This document shows positions 48,251-56,932 of a DNA stretch of 64,000 nucleotides, one piece after another. Origin of the DNA: Streptomyces sp. H27-H1 (GTDB taxonomy: Bacteria; Actinomycetota; Actinomycetes; Streptomycetales; Streptomycetaceae). The translations under genes and the position numbers were made by a program. The number at the start of each line of letters is the position of its first letter. The first letter of the stretch is position 1. Under the pieces are notes generated by a model. The model did not search any database. It saw only the letters and a program-made list of their open reading frames with translations, and was not told the origin of the DNA. The DNA is taken from NCBI RefSeq assembly GCF_026627445.1, contig NZ_JAPNLJ010000025.1, forward strand, positions 1 through 64,000, written 5' to 3'.

Positions 48251-49165
48251 TCATGAGACCGAGGGCCAGGGCACCGCTCTGGGGAGTCCGGGTTTCGTGT
48301 GCTCGGCGAAGGCCTCGTCGGTGACGTCCAGGTGAGGGTTGATCGTCAGCGTCCCGCGGATGAGCTGGTCGTGTCCGAGGTGCCGCAAGGCTAGGCGCAC
48401 TCGGGATGCGGCCAGCTTCTGGGCGCGATCATGCATCGGCGTCTCATGGCCCTCAGAACAGGTCCAGACGACCACGAGTCCGTCGACGGTCAGCACGCCG
48501 GGCTCTTGCGCATCGGCGGCCCGGCAGCCATAGGTGCCGCACCCTACGGACATCCAGGAGCCCCGGCGGGTGAGCATGACCCTGGGCGTCGCGATGCGCA
48601 GTACGTCTGTGGTCACCTGCACCGGGTCGAGGTTGCGGCGGTCTTCCTCGGTCACGCCCTCGAGGGCCTCGGCCAGGATGGGCACGCATCGACGCAGGGC
48701 GGACGGCCCGGGACCGAACTCGTCGTCGATGGCGTCGACACCCGAGTACCGGCTGCACAGGTCGTGGGACAGCATCCAGATCTGGCTGACGTCGCGGACC
48801 GCAGGAGCCCGCAGTCCCGAGAATGTTGGCTCGTGCCCTGCTGTACGCACCGCCTCCTGGATCTCAGCGGTCAGTGCCGGCTCCTCGGCGAGGTCTCCGT
48901 GGGAGGTGAGCATGCCGGTCACGTCGACGGCCGTGCGGAGCTCGTCCATGCTCACGTCCGCCGGGGTTCGGTGGCCGTTCCATGTTCGTGCGTACAGCAG
49001 GAGTGCCAGCGCCCGCAGTTCCCGGTCCGCTGCGGGCTCGGTCCAGGACGGGGCCAGGACTCTGGCGGCCTCGCGGACGGCGAACGCCCACGCATCTGGT
49101 GCCGTGGATGCCAGGAGAAGGCCGGCGGCCAGGCGCAGCGAGCGTGTCGGCGGGAAGCGGGTCAC
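48251..49165 (-). CDS. Hypothetical protein with C-terminal Cys/His cluster
   Basis: This 304-residue, mostly helical protein converges on the ABC exporter gene. A C-terminal part holds VGCGTYGCRAADAQEPG and VVVWTCSEGHETPMHDRAQK, which could bind zinc (C-x4-C ... C-x3-H). No family recognised. Its position next to the lasso genes may be accidental, since it reads in the opposite direction. Confidence 0.65.
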   Translation of the reverse strand: MTRFPPTRSLRLAAGLLLASTAPDAWAFAVREAARVLAPSWTEPAADRELRALALLLYARTWNGHRTPADVSMDELRTAVDVTGMLTSHGDLAEEPALTAEIQEAVRTAGHEPTFSGLRAPAVRDVSQIWMLSHDLCSRYSGVDAIDDEFGPGPSALRRCVPILAEALEGVTEEDRRNLDPVQVTTDVLRIATPRVMLTRRGSWMSVGCGTYGCRAADAQEPGVLTVDGLVVVWTCSEGHETPMHDRAQKLAASRVRLALRHLGHDQLIRGTLTINPHLDVTDEAFAEHTKPGLPRAVPWPSVS

Positions 49166-49351
49166 GGGGCGGGGCCTTTCATCCTGACGGGCGTGAGCCG
49201 CAGTCTTTCAGGCGCCCGCCCACGGGCGGGGCCGATCTGCGACAACACCCTGCTCCGAGACGGCCGTCGATCTACAGTGAGGGCGAGGCGTGGCACTTAC
49301 GAGCCGCGTCTCCCGACGGTGCGTCGTCGCAGACCGGGCCAGGGGGACCAA

Positions 49352-49501
49352 TTGGAAAGCTTCTTCGACCGGGTGAGTTCGATATGGCCGGCGGGCCGCC
49401 GTGATCTTCACTGGCACGTGCTGCCGACGCCGGCGGAGGCGAGCACCCTCATTGCCCCCTACTCCTGTAGGTTCGCATTTCGCCTGTCCCTTTCTCGTTG
49501 A
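49352..49501 (+). pseudogene. 2H phosphoesterase (2'-5' RNA ligase-like), N-terminal fragment
   Basis: A TTG start at 49352 (AGGGGG upstream) opens ESFFDRVSSIWPAGRRDLHW and HVLPTPAEASTLIAPYS. This is the start of actinobacterial 2'-5' RNA ligase-family proteins. Homology ends near 49476. The C-terminal part reappears at 50898, so the gene was split by the insertion in between. Confidence 0.65.
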
Positions 49502-49543
49502 CGATGGCCCTTGTCCGGCCCAAAGGACAGCGCGGTGAGACGC

Positions 49544-49613
49544 ACTCCTGTCTGATCGTTCACTCGTCGCAGTGCTGATCCCCGTCTCGATCTATACAGC
49601 GGTCCTCCCCAGC
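49544..49613 (+). repeat. 70-bp direct repeat, left copy
   Basis: It pairs with 50827-50896. Both end CTATACAGCGGTCCTCCCCAGC-type sequence (last bases ...CCTCCCCAGC). They are probably duplicated element ends. Confidence 0.75.
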
Positions 49614-49683
49614 CTGATCGTGGAGACGTCTCAGCTGGTCGGGACCGGGAGCTGCTCCCGTCCTTGCTGCTCGGGGGTGGGGT

Positions 49684-50097
49684 GTGTCGCCTGTGGCCTG
49701 CGAAGTCTTGATGAGCCTCCGTCGTACGGACGGGAAGATCGACGAGGATCTGGTCTGGTCGGCGACGGCCGTCGATGTCTTCGAGCCCTCGATGCCGTGG
49801 CGTACGCTCCGGTGGCGTTACAGACAGAAGCATTACTCGGGCACGCATTGGTCTTCCACCATGCGTGCCCATGTCGTCTACGAGTCGCGGCTTGGGCTGA
49901 CGCGCCTGCTGTCCTGTCGCACTCCGGTTGGCAGACTCTCAGGCGTTCTCATCCACGGTGGCGGATTCTCATGGGACCGCCTTCCGAGCGGCGGTGGCCC
50001 CCGCTACCCGCTTCCGCCGCACTGCTACGAAGACGATCTCCGACAGGCATCAGGCAAGTTCGGGTCGTGGACAGCACCGAGATCGCGATCAAAGTAG
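49684..50097 (+). pseudogene. TnsA-like transposase endonuclease, truncated
   Basis: The segment EPSMPWRTLRWRYRQKHYSG, then THWSSTMRAHVVYESRLGLT, matches the catalytic N-terminal region of actinobacterial TnsA-like proteins (PWRTFRW..GQxHYSGxYWSATMxxHVxYESRLELA). After LSC the frame runs into unrelated DNA. A neighbouring frame shows VRVVDSTEIAIKV, a DDE-transposase scrap. Confidence 0.65.
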
Positions 50098-50120
50098 ATC
50101 GCGCTGGGAGCCGACAGTCG

Positions 50121-50585
50121 TCAGACGCTGTCGTTCACACCCAGGTCGGCCCTCATTGCAGTGCGTACGAGTGTCATCGAGTCCAAGTACTCGCTCATGG
50201 CCTCCGTGCCCTGGACCTGGATGTTCGTGCCCTCGATGATGACGTCTCGCACAACTCGCGCGCACGAATCCAAGTCCCGCGCCGGGGACAGCACCGATTG
50301 AGGGGCCAGCACTTCAAGTTCGGAACGCGGGGCAAAGCAGCCGGTGTAGGCCGTGCGGGCCCGATTCGCGCGCTCCTCATCCGACAGGCCGGAGGTTGCA
50401 GCGAGGATGCGCAGTTGCGCGCGCATATGGGCATGAGCCGCGAGGTAGCGCGCGTACAGATCCTGCTTGGCCGCGCGGCGATCGATACGGTCCTGCCTGC
50501 GCTCGCGGCGGCGTTCAACGAGGAGGGCAGAGCTGAGCGCGATAGCTGCTCCGATAACGGTCCCGAAGAGGGGTAGCCACGACAT
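50121..50585 (-). CDS. Hypothetical membrane-anchored protein
   Basis: ATG 50585 opens a 154-residue protein: one membrane segment (LFGTVIGAAIALSSALLVE), a strongly basic stretch (RRRERRQDRIDRR), then a helical domain (LYARYLAAHAHMRAQLRILA) to the stop at 50121. No family is recognised. The ribosome-binding site is poor. It lies inside the transposon remnant and may be cargo. Confidence 0.5.
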   Translation of the reverse strand: MSWLPLFGTVIGAAIALSSALLVERRRERRQDRIDRRAAKQDLYARYLAAHAHMRAQLRILAATSGLSDEERANRARTAYTGCFAPRSELEVLAPQSVLSPARDLDSCARVVRDVIIEGTNIQVQGTEAMSEYLDSMTLVRTAMRADLGVNDSV

Positions 50586-50726
50586 GGCATGACGATAAGA
50601 CGGATAGCAGTAGCGCGGAATGGCTAAGGCGTTAGCCCCAGCCTCGATGTTGCTGTGCAGCACGCTGGCCATGGGTATACCGGTCAAAATTCCCTACGTT
50701 GTCTGCGGGACCGGGCTTCCGTGAAG

Positions 50727-50775
50727 GCCGTGTCGTTTGAGAACATCGAAGCGTGGCGTTCTCAAACGACACGGC
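50727..50775. repeat. 18-bp perfect inverted repeat (hairpin)
   Basis: GCCGTGTCGTTTGAGAAC (50727-50744) and its exact complement (50758-50775) are 13 bp apart. TGTCGTTTGAGAAC-type sequence is a plausible transposon end; two ends facing each other would indicate back-to-back elements. Confidence 0.8.
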
Positions 50776-50826
50776 AACCCGGCAGGTCAGCAGCCCACTC
50801 TCTGCCAGACGTACTGCGACAGGACA

Positions 50827-50896
50827 ACTCCTGCCTGATCATTCACTCGCCGCAGTGCTGATCCCCGCCTCGATCTATACAGCGGTCCTCCCCAGC
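50827..50896 (+). repeat. 70-bp direct repeat, right copy
   Basis: The partner of 49544-49613, ending 1-2 bp before the 2H C-terminal fragment. Confidence 0.75.
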
Positions 50897-50897
50897 G

Positions 50898-51221
50898 ATG
50901 CTGTCCTACCACTCGGGTTTGATCGCGGACTGCCATCCCGACGAGCAGTTGGCCGCGCTCCACCACCAGGGCCGGGAGACCATTCGCGCCACCCGGGGCG
51001 AGGGAGCAGTCCGCTATCCCTGGGGCGTCCAGCACCTGACGATCTCCTACGTCACCGGCGAAGCGTCCTCCGATGATGCCCAGCGACTCCTACGCCGCGT
51101 ACGGCCGAGCCACGCGCCGCTTCGCATCGACGCCGTGCACCTGGTCGACGTAACGGTCGACAGCAAGGCCAAGGCCGTCACCTGGGAACACCTCGATGCC
51201 ATCCCGCTCGGTGGTGGCTGA
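50898..51221 (+). pseudogene. 2H phosphoesterase, C-terminal fragment
   Basis: The frame reads LSYHSGLIADCHPDEQLAAL, then YPWGVQHLTISYVTGEASSD and RIDAVHLVDVTVDSKAKAVT. QHLTISY is the second HxT-type motif of 2'-5' RNA ligase-like proteins. The first motif is missing, so the fragment is the rest of the gene started at 49352. Confidence 0.7.
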
Positions 51222-51270
51222 TCCATCGACTGCGGATGCCGTAACTGGCCGATCGGGGCGGGCCCACGGA

Positions 51271-51927
51271 TCACGATGTTGGGTCTTTGAGGTGGGCGGT
51301 GTCGTTGAGGGCGGTGAGGTTCCAGATAAGCCGGTCGTAAGGGTCGCGCTGGAGTTCGAGGCGGGTGAGGCAGGCATGGTCGGTGCCGAAGGCCACGCGG
51401 GAGCTGGAGTGGGGGGTGAGTTCGAGGAGCAGGTGGCAGGCGGCGTGGACGGTTTCGCCGTGGCCGGCGATCAGGATGTTCTGGCCGTGGTGTCGCTGCA
51501 GGAGGGCTGAGAGGTCCAGGCCGGCGCGGAGCAGGTAGCCGTTCCAGGTGTCGGAGCCTTGTGCGTAGGGCAGGTCGGGGTGGGCGGATGGGTGGCCACG
51601 GAAGTCGGCTTCGATGTCGCGCCAGAGGCGTCCGTCGGCCTGTCCGTGGCGGGGGCCGTCGAGTCCGGGGTCGGTGATGAGCGGCAGGCCGAGTGCTGTG
51701 GCGAGGATCTGGCCGCTTTCCTGGAGTCTGAGTCGTGGGCCGGCGTACAGGACATCGAAGGCGGGTCCGGTGCGGTGTTCTGCGGCGAGGCGGGCGGCAA
51801 GGCGTTCGACCTGCCGGCGGCCGCGGTCGGTCAGTCCGGTACAGGTCTTCTCGCCGCCGACCCGTCCGTTGACGTTGCAGTGGGCTTCTCCGTGCCGGGT
51901 GAGCACGAGCCTCGTCGTGATGGTCAC
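51271..51927 (-). CDS. Histidine phosphatase family protein
   Basis: This 218-residue phosphoglycerate-mutase-like protein has the catalytic RHG motif at residues 11-13 (LVLTRHGEAHCNVNG) and the second His in IAGHGETVHAACHL. GTG 51927 follows GGAGG. It is the last gene of a leftward run with a GMC oxidoreductase and two smaller genes, although a 149-bp gap separates it from the oxidoreductase. The substrate is unknown. Confidence 0.87.
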   Translation of the reverse strand: MTITTRLVLTRHGEAHCNVNGRVGGEKTCTGLTDRGRRQVERLAARLAAEHRTGPAFDVLYAGPRLRLQESGQILATALGLPLITDPGLDGPRHGQADGRLWRDIEADFRGHPSAHPDLPYAQGSDTWNGYLLRAGLDLSALLQRHHGQNILIAGHGETVHAACHLLLELTPHSSSRVAFGTDHACLTRLELQRDPYDRLIWNLTALNDTAHLKDPTS

Positions 51928-52076
51928 GGGCTTGCCTCCGTTCGGGGGTGCAACCCTCCCTGGACGGACCCGGCGTGCCGTGGTGGTTACGCCCGTGATA
52001 CCTGGTCGGGCTGACCATGGTGAGCCGCGCGTGGTCATGTCGGCGGCGGGCAGGCCGCCGCCGGCATGGTGGGTCT

Positions 52077-53777
52077 TTACAGGGTGGCGGCCAGCTTGTC
52101 GGCAGTGCGCAGGGTGAGGGCTGCCAGGGTCAGGGTGGGGTTGGCGGTGCTGCCGGTGGGGAAGACGGAGGAGCCGACCACCCACAGGTTCGGGTGGGCG
52201 TGGGAGAGTCCGTCGGCGTTGACCACAGAGGTGGTCCGGTCGGTGCCCATGCGCATGGTGCCCATGAGGTGGCCCGCGCCGTTGAACTTCAGCAGTGGCT
52301 GTACGGGGTCGATCTCGGTGGCTCCGGCGGTGTTTTCCAGGTGCTGCCAGATGCGGCGGGCGACGGAGTGGCCGTAGGCGAGGGCCCGCTTGGAGTAGTC
52401 GTCGACCTTGTAGGTGATCTTGGGGCGGGGGGTGTCGAGTCCGTCCCTCTCGTCGGAGAGGGTGACCCGGTTGGCAGGGTCGGGTAGTTGTTCAGTGGAG
52501 TAGCCGAAACGCAGCATGCGGGTGACCCGCTCCGCGAGCCTGTCCTGCAACTCCTGGCCGATGAGTTTGATCTTTTTGGCGGCTGGATCCCACATGAGTT
52601 TGTCGAGGGCGGCGGCGGGGGTTTCGGTGCGGCCCCAGCCGTCGTTGCCGATGGTCATGCGGAACGCGCCGGTGTTGCGGCGGAAGTTGCCGTCTCGGAA
52701 CGTCTCGATGCTGAGGGTGGACTGGGGGCCGCGGAAGGGGAAGACCGGCTGGCCGAAGAGGCCGACGACTTCTTCGGCGAGGTGGTCCATGAGGTTTCGG
52801 CCGACCTGGTCGCTGCGGTTGTCGAGCGCGGACAGCAGCCACAGTTTGGGGGTCTCGATGGCGTTCAGGGCCAGCACCACGTGTGTGCCGGTGACCTGCT
52901 GTTCGGCTCTGTCGGGGGTGGTCCAGTCGCGGAAGACCACGGTGGGGGCGGCGGTGCCCGGGTTGGTGATGAGGCGGGTGACCGTACAGCCGGTGCGGAC
53001 TTCCACACCGAGTTGATCGCGGGCCCGGCGTACGTGGACGGAGGCGTCGTACTTCGCGCCGGACGGGCAGACGGGGATACAGCTGGAGTTGCCCTGACAG
53101 GCTTGGCGGCCCTGATACGGCTGCGAGTTGCGGGCCTGTGGCGTGGTGAGCACGGTCACGGGCGTGCCGTCGATCGGCGCGATGGACGCGAGCGCCGTAC
53201 GGACCAGTTCGTCGCCGTAACTGGCGGCGATGCCGGGCATGGGGAAGTCGGTACTGCGCGGGGTGAGCGCCGGGTCCCACTCGCTGCGGTTGCCGGACAC
53301 GCCCAGCTCGGCCTCGGCGCGTGCGTAGTGCGGCTCGAGGTCTGCGTAGGAGAACGGCCAGTCCACGCCGACGCCGTAGTTCGTCTTCAGCTGGAAGTCG
53401 CGGGGCATGAATCGCGGGCTGTTGCCGCGCCAGGCCCAGGTGCTGCCGCCGACCATTCGCTGGAAGCCGCTCTTGAGCAGATCCGGGCCGCTCTCCACGT
53501 AGTACCGGTTCATCGCGACGGGGTCGCCGGTACCGTCCGCGGAGGGTGCGTAGCCGAGTTTGTTGTTGGGCAGGGCGGCGTACGGGGAGGGGACGTTCTT
53601 GGCCGTCGAGACCTGGTAGGCATCGACGAAGGTGGTGCGCTGGCTGTCGTCCAGGGCGTTGTTGCCGGTGTCGATCAGCAGGATGTTCGCCTGAGGCTTG
53701 GCGGTCTTGATCTGGCAGGCGCACAGGGCCCCGGCCACGCCGGCACCGACGATGACGACATCGTAGGAGGTGACCAT
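52077..53777 (-). CDS. GMC-family FAD oxidoreductase
   Basis: This is a 566-residue flavoprotein. The ADP-binding motif is at the N-terminus (YDVVIVGAGVAGALCA, Asp at the end of beta-2 in LLIDTGNN). GMC signatures include GGSTWAWRGNSPRF. The C-terminal substrate/FAD segment reads HLMGTMRMGTDRTTSVVNAD and LWVVGSSVFPTGSTANPTLT. A cysteine-rich segment (CQGNSSCIPVCPSGAKYD) resembles those of gluconate/sorbitol-type dehydrogenase large subunits. The upstream gene encodes the matching small-subunit type. Confidence 0.88.
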   Translation of the reverse strand: MVTSYDVVIVGAGVAGALCACQIKTAKPQANILLIDTGNNALDDSQRTTFVDAYQVSTAKNVPSPYAALPNNKLGYAPSADGTGDPVAMNRYYVESGPDLLKSGFQRMVGGSTWAWRGNSPRFMPRDFQLKTNYGVGVDWPFSYADLEPHYARAEAELGVSGNRSEWDPALTPRSTDFPMPGIAASYGDELVRTALASIAPIDGTPVTVLTTPQARNSQPYQGRQACQGNSSCIPVCPSGAKYDASVHVRRARDQLGVEVRTGCTVTRLITNPGTAAPTVVFRDWTTPDRAEQQVTGTHVVLALNAIETPKLWLLSALDNRSDQVGRNLMDHLAEEVVGLFGQPVFPFRGPQSTLSIETFRDGNFRRNTGAFRMTIGNDGWGRTETPAAALDKLMWDPAAKKIKLIGQELQDRLAERVTRMLRFGYSTEQLPDPANRVTLSDERDGLDTPRPKITYKVDDYSKRALAYGHSVARRIWQHLENTAGATEIDPVQPLLKFNGAGHLMGTMRMGTDRTTSVVNADGLSHAHPNLWVVGSSVFPTGSTANPTLTLAALTLRTADKLAATL

Positions 53778-53796
53778 TTGCGTGTCCTCGTCTCGG

Positions 53797-54195
53797 TCAG
53801 GGGTGCTGGGACCAGGAGCCGTACCCGCCCGGGACCGGCGCGGCGGAGATGGGGTGGGCCTGGATGACCTGCCAGACCAGCCCGGAGCGGTACTGCGCGG
53901 GGGTGCCCGGCGCGTCCTGGGATCCGTCGGGGCGGGTGAACTGGGCGGTGTACCAGACGGTGATCGTCTCCCTGCATACCCGTGCCAGCGCCGTGTCGGC
54001 GTTGAGCGCGGCGGTCAGGGCAGCGGCGGGGTCCGGCTGGGTGGCCGCGGCGCGGTAGGCGTCGAGGAGGCGGGGCAGGTCGGCGGGGTAGGCGCCGGTG
54101 AGGCGCCCGCGGTAGGCGTCGGCAAGTGAGGTGTCTAGCGACGGCTCACCGATGAGGAGTTCGGACAGTGCGACGAAGTCGGCGGAGTCGGTCAT
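53797..54195 (-). CDS. FAD-dependent dehydrogenase small subunit-like protein
   Basis: This 132-residue protein (ATG 54195) has DFVALSELLIGEPSLDTSLA and CRETITVWYTAQFTRPDGSQ. The composition and gene position match the small subunit of membrane-type sorbitol/gluconate dehydrogenases (FAD-SLDH family), which stabilises the GMC large subunit. No Tat signal is visible, although such subunits are usually exported. Confidence 0.7.
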   Translation of the reverse strand: MTDSADFVALSELLIGEPSLDTSLADAYRGRLTGAYPADLPRLLDAYRAAATQPDPAAALTAALNADTALARVCRETITVWYTAQFTRPDGSQDAPGTPAQYRSGLVWQVIQAHPISAAPVPGGYGSWSQHP

Positions 54196-54212
54196 CGTGT
54201 GGCCTCTCTCGC

Positions 54213-55067
54213 TCAGCCCTCGTCGAAGACGAGGTCTTCGGCGGGGTGGGTCATCTTGATGGTCTGCCCGTTGGTGACCTGGACGATGAAGTCCAGGCCG
54301 GTGGTGGGGTGGCCGGTGGAGAGGATGAAGTACTTGTCCTGCTTCTGTGCCAGGAAGGCGGGGAAGCCGGCCAGGGACGGGTCGCCCAGGTGCAGGTAGT
54401 CGACGAGTCTGCGGAACAGCTTGGGGAGGATCACTACGTTGTTGGTGATCGAGGACAGGCCGGCGATCTTCGCGCCGGTGGTGGTCACATCCTGGGGCCA
54501 CAGCCCCTTGCCGTCGGCCCTGGCCTGCTGCGCGACGGCGGTGAGCTCGTCGCGCAGGTCGGGGAACAGGTTGCGGTAGTACGTCGGGTAGGCCAGACCG
54601 GTCGCGAGCAGGTGGTGGTTGACTGTGGTCCTCAGCAGCGGGACATCCACGACGACCTGGGTACCGCTCGCGGCTGGCGGGGCGCCCTTGCCGACCAGGG
54701 CGACGCATCGGCCGAAGCGTTCGGCTCCCCGGGTGAGGATGAACCCGGGCACCTGGGCTGGGGTGGCGGCGGTGACGGTCTCGTCGTTGTGCTGCACGCC
54801 GGTGAAGCCGAGCCAGGCGAGAAGCTCGTTGCGGGCGGCGTGCGCGAACTGAAGCGGCTGGTGGTCCCGGTGCGGGCTGTAGTGGGTCTCCAGGGCATCG
54901 ATGGCGTCCAGCCGCAGCTGGTTGGTGCCGACGCCGTTGTGCTGCACCGGATGACTGCCCCCGACGAGGTTCCACTCGCTCGGATCGTCGGGGGTGAAGT
55001 GGATGGAGTCCCCGTCCGGCTGGGCCCCGATGATGTCGAACGAGCCCTGGATCAGCAGCATGGGCAT
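54213..55067 (-). CDS. SNase-like (thermonuclease-fold) protein
   Basis: This 284-residue protein begins MPMLLIQGSFDIIGAQPDGD (PDGDS is the calcium/acid site of SNase-like folds) and continues NQLRLDAIDALETHYSPHRD, matching the Arg and Glu positions of staphylococcal nuclease. QFAHAARNELLAWLGF is the usual helix. The C-terminal 100 residues are extra. It is first in the operon with the dehydrogenase subunits, an unusual partnership. ATG 55067 follows GGGGG. A role in nucleic-acid binding rather than cutting is possible. Confidence 0.7.
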   Translation of the reverse strand: MPMLLIQGSFDIIGAQPDGDSIHFTPDDPSEWNLVGGSHPVQHNGVGTNQLRLDAIDALETHYSPHRDHQPLQFAHAARNELLAWLGFTGVQHNDETVTAATPAQVPGFILTRGAERFGRCVALVGKGAPPAASGTQVVVDVPLLRTTVNHHLLATGLAYPTYYRNLFPDLRDELTAVAQQARADGKGLWPQDVTTTGAKIAGLSSITNNVVILPKLFRRLVDYLHLGDPSLAGFPAFLAQKQDKYFILSTGHPTTGLDFIVQVTNGQTIKMTHPAEDLVFDEG

Positions 55068-55179
55068 AGCAACCCCCAAGGGGTGCAAAGTACGGGCGCC
55101 GCATGTCCCCGCCGAAGGGTGCACTGGTGGACTCAACCACGCAATATCACCCTAGATGATGGCGTCGTTACATGGAGCG

Positions 55180-55201
55180 CATAACGTGGCCACGCTATGC
55201 C
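55180..55201. promoter_or_regulatory. 22-bp near-perfect palindrome upstream of the SNase-GMC operon
   Basis: GCATAACGTGG/CCACGCTATGC, one mismatch. It lies 113 bp upstream of the SNase-like start and may be the operator of that operon. Confidence 0.55.
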
Positions 55202-55462
55202 TGTGCGCCATCAATGCCAATCTCCACTTGTTTTCGGCGTGTCACTTTCTGTAACCATCCGCCGGATGGGCTCGTCATCGAAGTACTCACCGCCCGGGAT
55301 CGCCGCAGCCATAGACGGCGCCGATATCAGGGGCATCGAAGGATCGAATGGGCGATCCAGATCACTCTCCCCGCCATCGCGCACCCAGTCCGTGCCGACG
55401 ACAAACATCCGGGGTGTCCGCGCCGCGACCGTGGGCGACCCGCTCACGCCGTCGGCGAGGAC

Positions 55463-55814
55463 CGGTTCCACATCACGCTCGACCAGCTGTCCCAGAAGCC
55501 GGCCGCCAAGATCCCCGAGGAAGAGCAGCAAGCCTTGATCGCCAAGCTGACCAGGCAGATGCGGGCCGTCGCCCCTTCACCATCACGGTCGGCAACCCAG
55601 CCCCGTACAGCAGCGGGCAATTTTTGATCTTGGGCCGGACGAACCACTGACCGCGCTGCGCGCCGCCACGACCCGGGCCTTCGAGGTCACGCGCGGGGCC
55701 GGCGCCACCGCTTACGAGACCGGGGTCCTCCACCTGACGGAGTCGTACGCCACGGCCGAGGTCACCCTGGAGCACTTCCACCAGATCCACCGCCGCGTAC
55801 GCCGGCCCGAGTAA
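55463..55814 (+). pseudogene. 2H phosphoesterase (2'-5' RNA ligase-like), two frameshifts
   Basis: Three consecutive pieces in three frames make one protein. They are RFHITLDQLSQKPAAKIPEE through LTRQMRAVAP, then FTITVGNPAPYSSGQFLILG, then LTALRAATTRAFEVTRGAGA to HLTESYATAEVTLEHFHQI. Both HxT-type motifs (FHITL, LHLTES) are there. The frame breaks are near 55573 and 55645. Confidence 0.65.
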
Positions 55815-56040
55815 TGCGCCGCTTCATCTCGATGCCATGGCGCTGGTTGACGTCGTCGTCAGCGACGCCTAGAAGACCATCACGCGGGAAACCCTTGCGA
55901 CGATTCCACTCACTGGCGCATCGACGTAGGCCCCCCTCGGCCGGGACCGAAGGGCCAAGATCGTGAGACTGAAAGCCGTGGCCCACCAATGAGACATGCC
56001 GTAAACCCGCAGGTCGCCACAACGGAACGGGACATTCCAA
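55815..56040. other. Intergenic, nothing recognised
   Basis: About 225 bp before the intact 2H gene. It has no homology to the missing N-terminus of that gene as far as I can read, and no clear promoter motif. Confidence 0.35.
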
Positions 56041-56556
56041 ATGAGGGCCTACAACTCCGGATTCGACCGGCCGGGGCTGACGGGCGTGGGGGCGGAGGGC
56101 ATGCACTGCACGCTCCTGCACACCATCGGACTGGCTCTCGCTGACGTCGACTTGGGCGCGCTCCTCAAGGACGCCGCCGAGTACGCGCAGACGGTCCAGC
56201 CCTTCACCCTGACGTTCGACCGCCCTACGATCGGAAACGTCGCCGTGGAGATGAGCGGATGGCCCGGTGGCCCGTTCACGCAGCTCGTGGACGACATCAC
56301 CCGGATCATGGACCGCACCGGGGCCTCCTTCCGTCCGGCGCCGAGCCGGTACCCGCACATGTCCGTCGCCTACACCTCCGAGGGTGCCGAGAGCATCGAG
56401 GCCGTCAGCCTCAAGGCCGAGCTGGCGGCAATCAACCGTACGCTCTCCGGCACCGTCCACGTGGACCGTCTGCACCTCGTGGAGCAGTGGCACGATGGAG
56501 CGAAGATCATGTGGCACCCCGTCGCCGCAGTACCTCTCGCGGGGGTGACGCTGTGA
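56041..56556 (+). CDS. 2H phosphoesterase superfamily protein (2'-5' RNA ligase-like)
   Basis: This 171-residue protein has both histidine motifs: HCT at residues 22-24 (AEGMHCTLLHT) and HMSV near 106 (RYPHMSVAYTSEG). They line the active site of RNA ligases and cyclic phosphodiesterases. The family's usual first 40 residues (as in 49352-49476) are missing, so it could be slightly truncated but catalytically complete. It overlaps the next gene (GTGA). Related remnants lie at 49.4-51.2 and 55.5 kb. Confidence 0.75.
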   Translation: MRAYNSGFDRPGLTGVGAEGMHCTLLHTIGLALADVDLGALLKDAAEYAQTVQPFTLTFDRPTIGNVAVEMSGWPGGPFTQLVDDITRIMDRTGASFRPAPSRYPHMSVAYTSEGAESIEAVSLKAELAAINRTLSGTVHVDRLHLVEQWHDGAKIMWHPVAAVPLAGVTL

Positions 56557-56858
56557 ACCCGTGGCCGGGGACCCGCCCGATGGTTGGGGACAGCGTCGCG
56601 ATCACCACCGCGACCTTCTCGGTGACGATCACCGGGACCGTCACGTGCCAGGGCATCACGGAGAACGGTCGCGGGTTCGTCGAACTGACCCTTCCTGACG
56701 CCGATCCTCAGCAGCGGCGACAGCTGGAGTGGAGCAAGGAGTACCAGTACAACCTCTACATCAAGGGACAACTGCTGTACTCCTCACCACAGCTCGCGCT
56801 CAAGGGCACCCGCAGAACCCATGAGGGCGCCCTGGTACTGACCGGATCACCAGCCTGA
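56553..56858 (+). CDS. Small hypothetical beta-rich protein
   Basis: This 101-residue protein contains MVGDSVAITTATFSVTITGT and YQYNLYIKGQLLYSSPQLAL. Its GTG start lies inside the 2H gene's stop. Coupling suggests a shared role; no family is recognised. Confidence 0.55.
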   Translation: MNPWPGTRPMVGDSVAITTATFSVTITGTVTCQGITENGRGFVELTLPDADPQQRRQLEWSKEYQYNLYIKGQLLYSSPQLALKGTRRTHEGALVLTGSPA

Positions 56859-56932
56859 CCGGCAGCACCAAGACCAGAGGCGCCACCTCGGATCACCTAC
56901 GCTCGTAGAAGGGCGCGGGGGCTGGAGCCCTC

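Larger units (their letters stand above)
49477..50897. mobile_element. Nested transposon remnant splitting the 2H gene
   Basis: The insert carries a TnsA-like fragment (49684-50097), a small membrane-protein gene, an 18-bp inverted repeat (50727-50775) and a 70-bp direct repeat (49544-49613 and 50827-50896, about 90% identical). The right repeat ends exactly where the 2H C-terminal fragment begins. The layout points to at least two insertion events. Confidence 0.6.
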
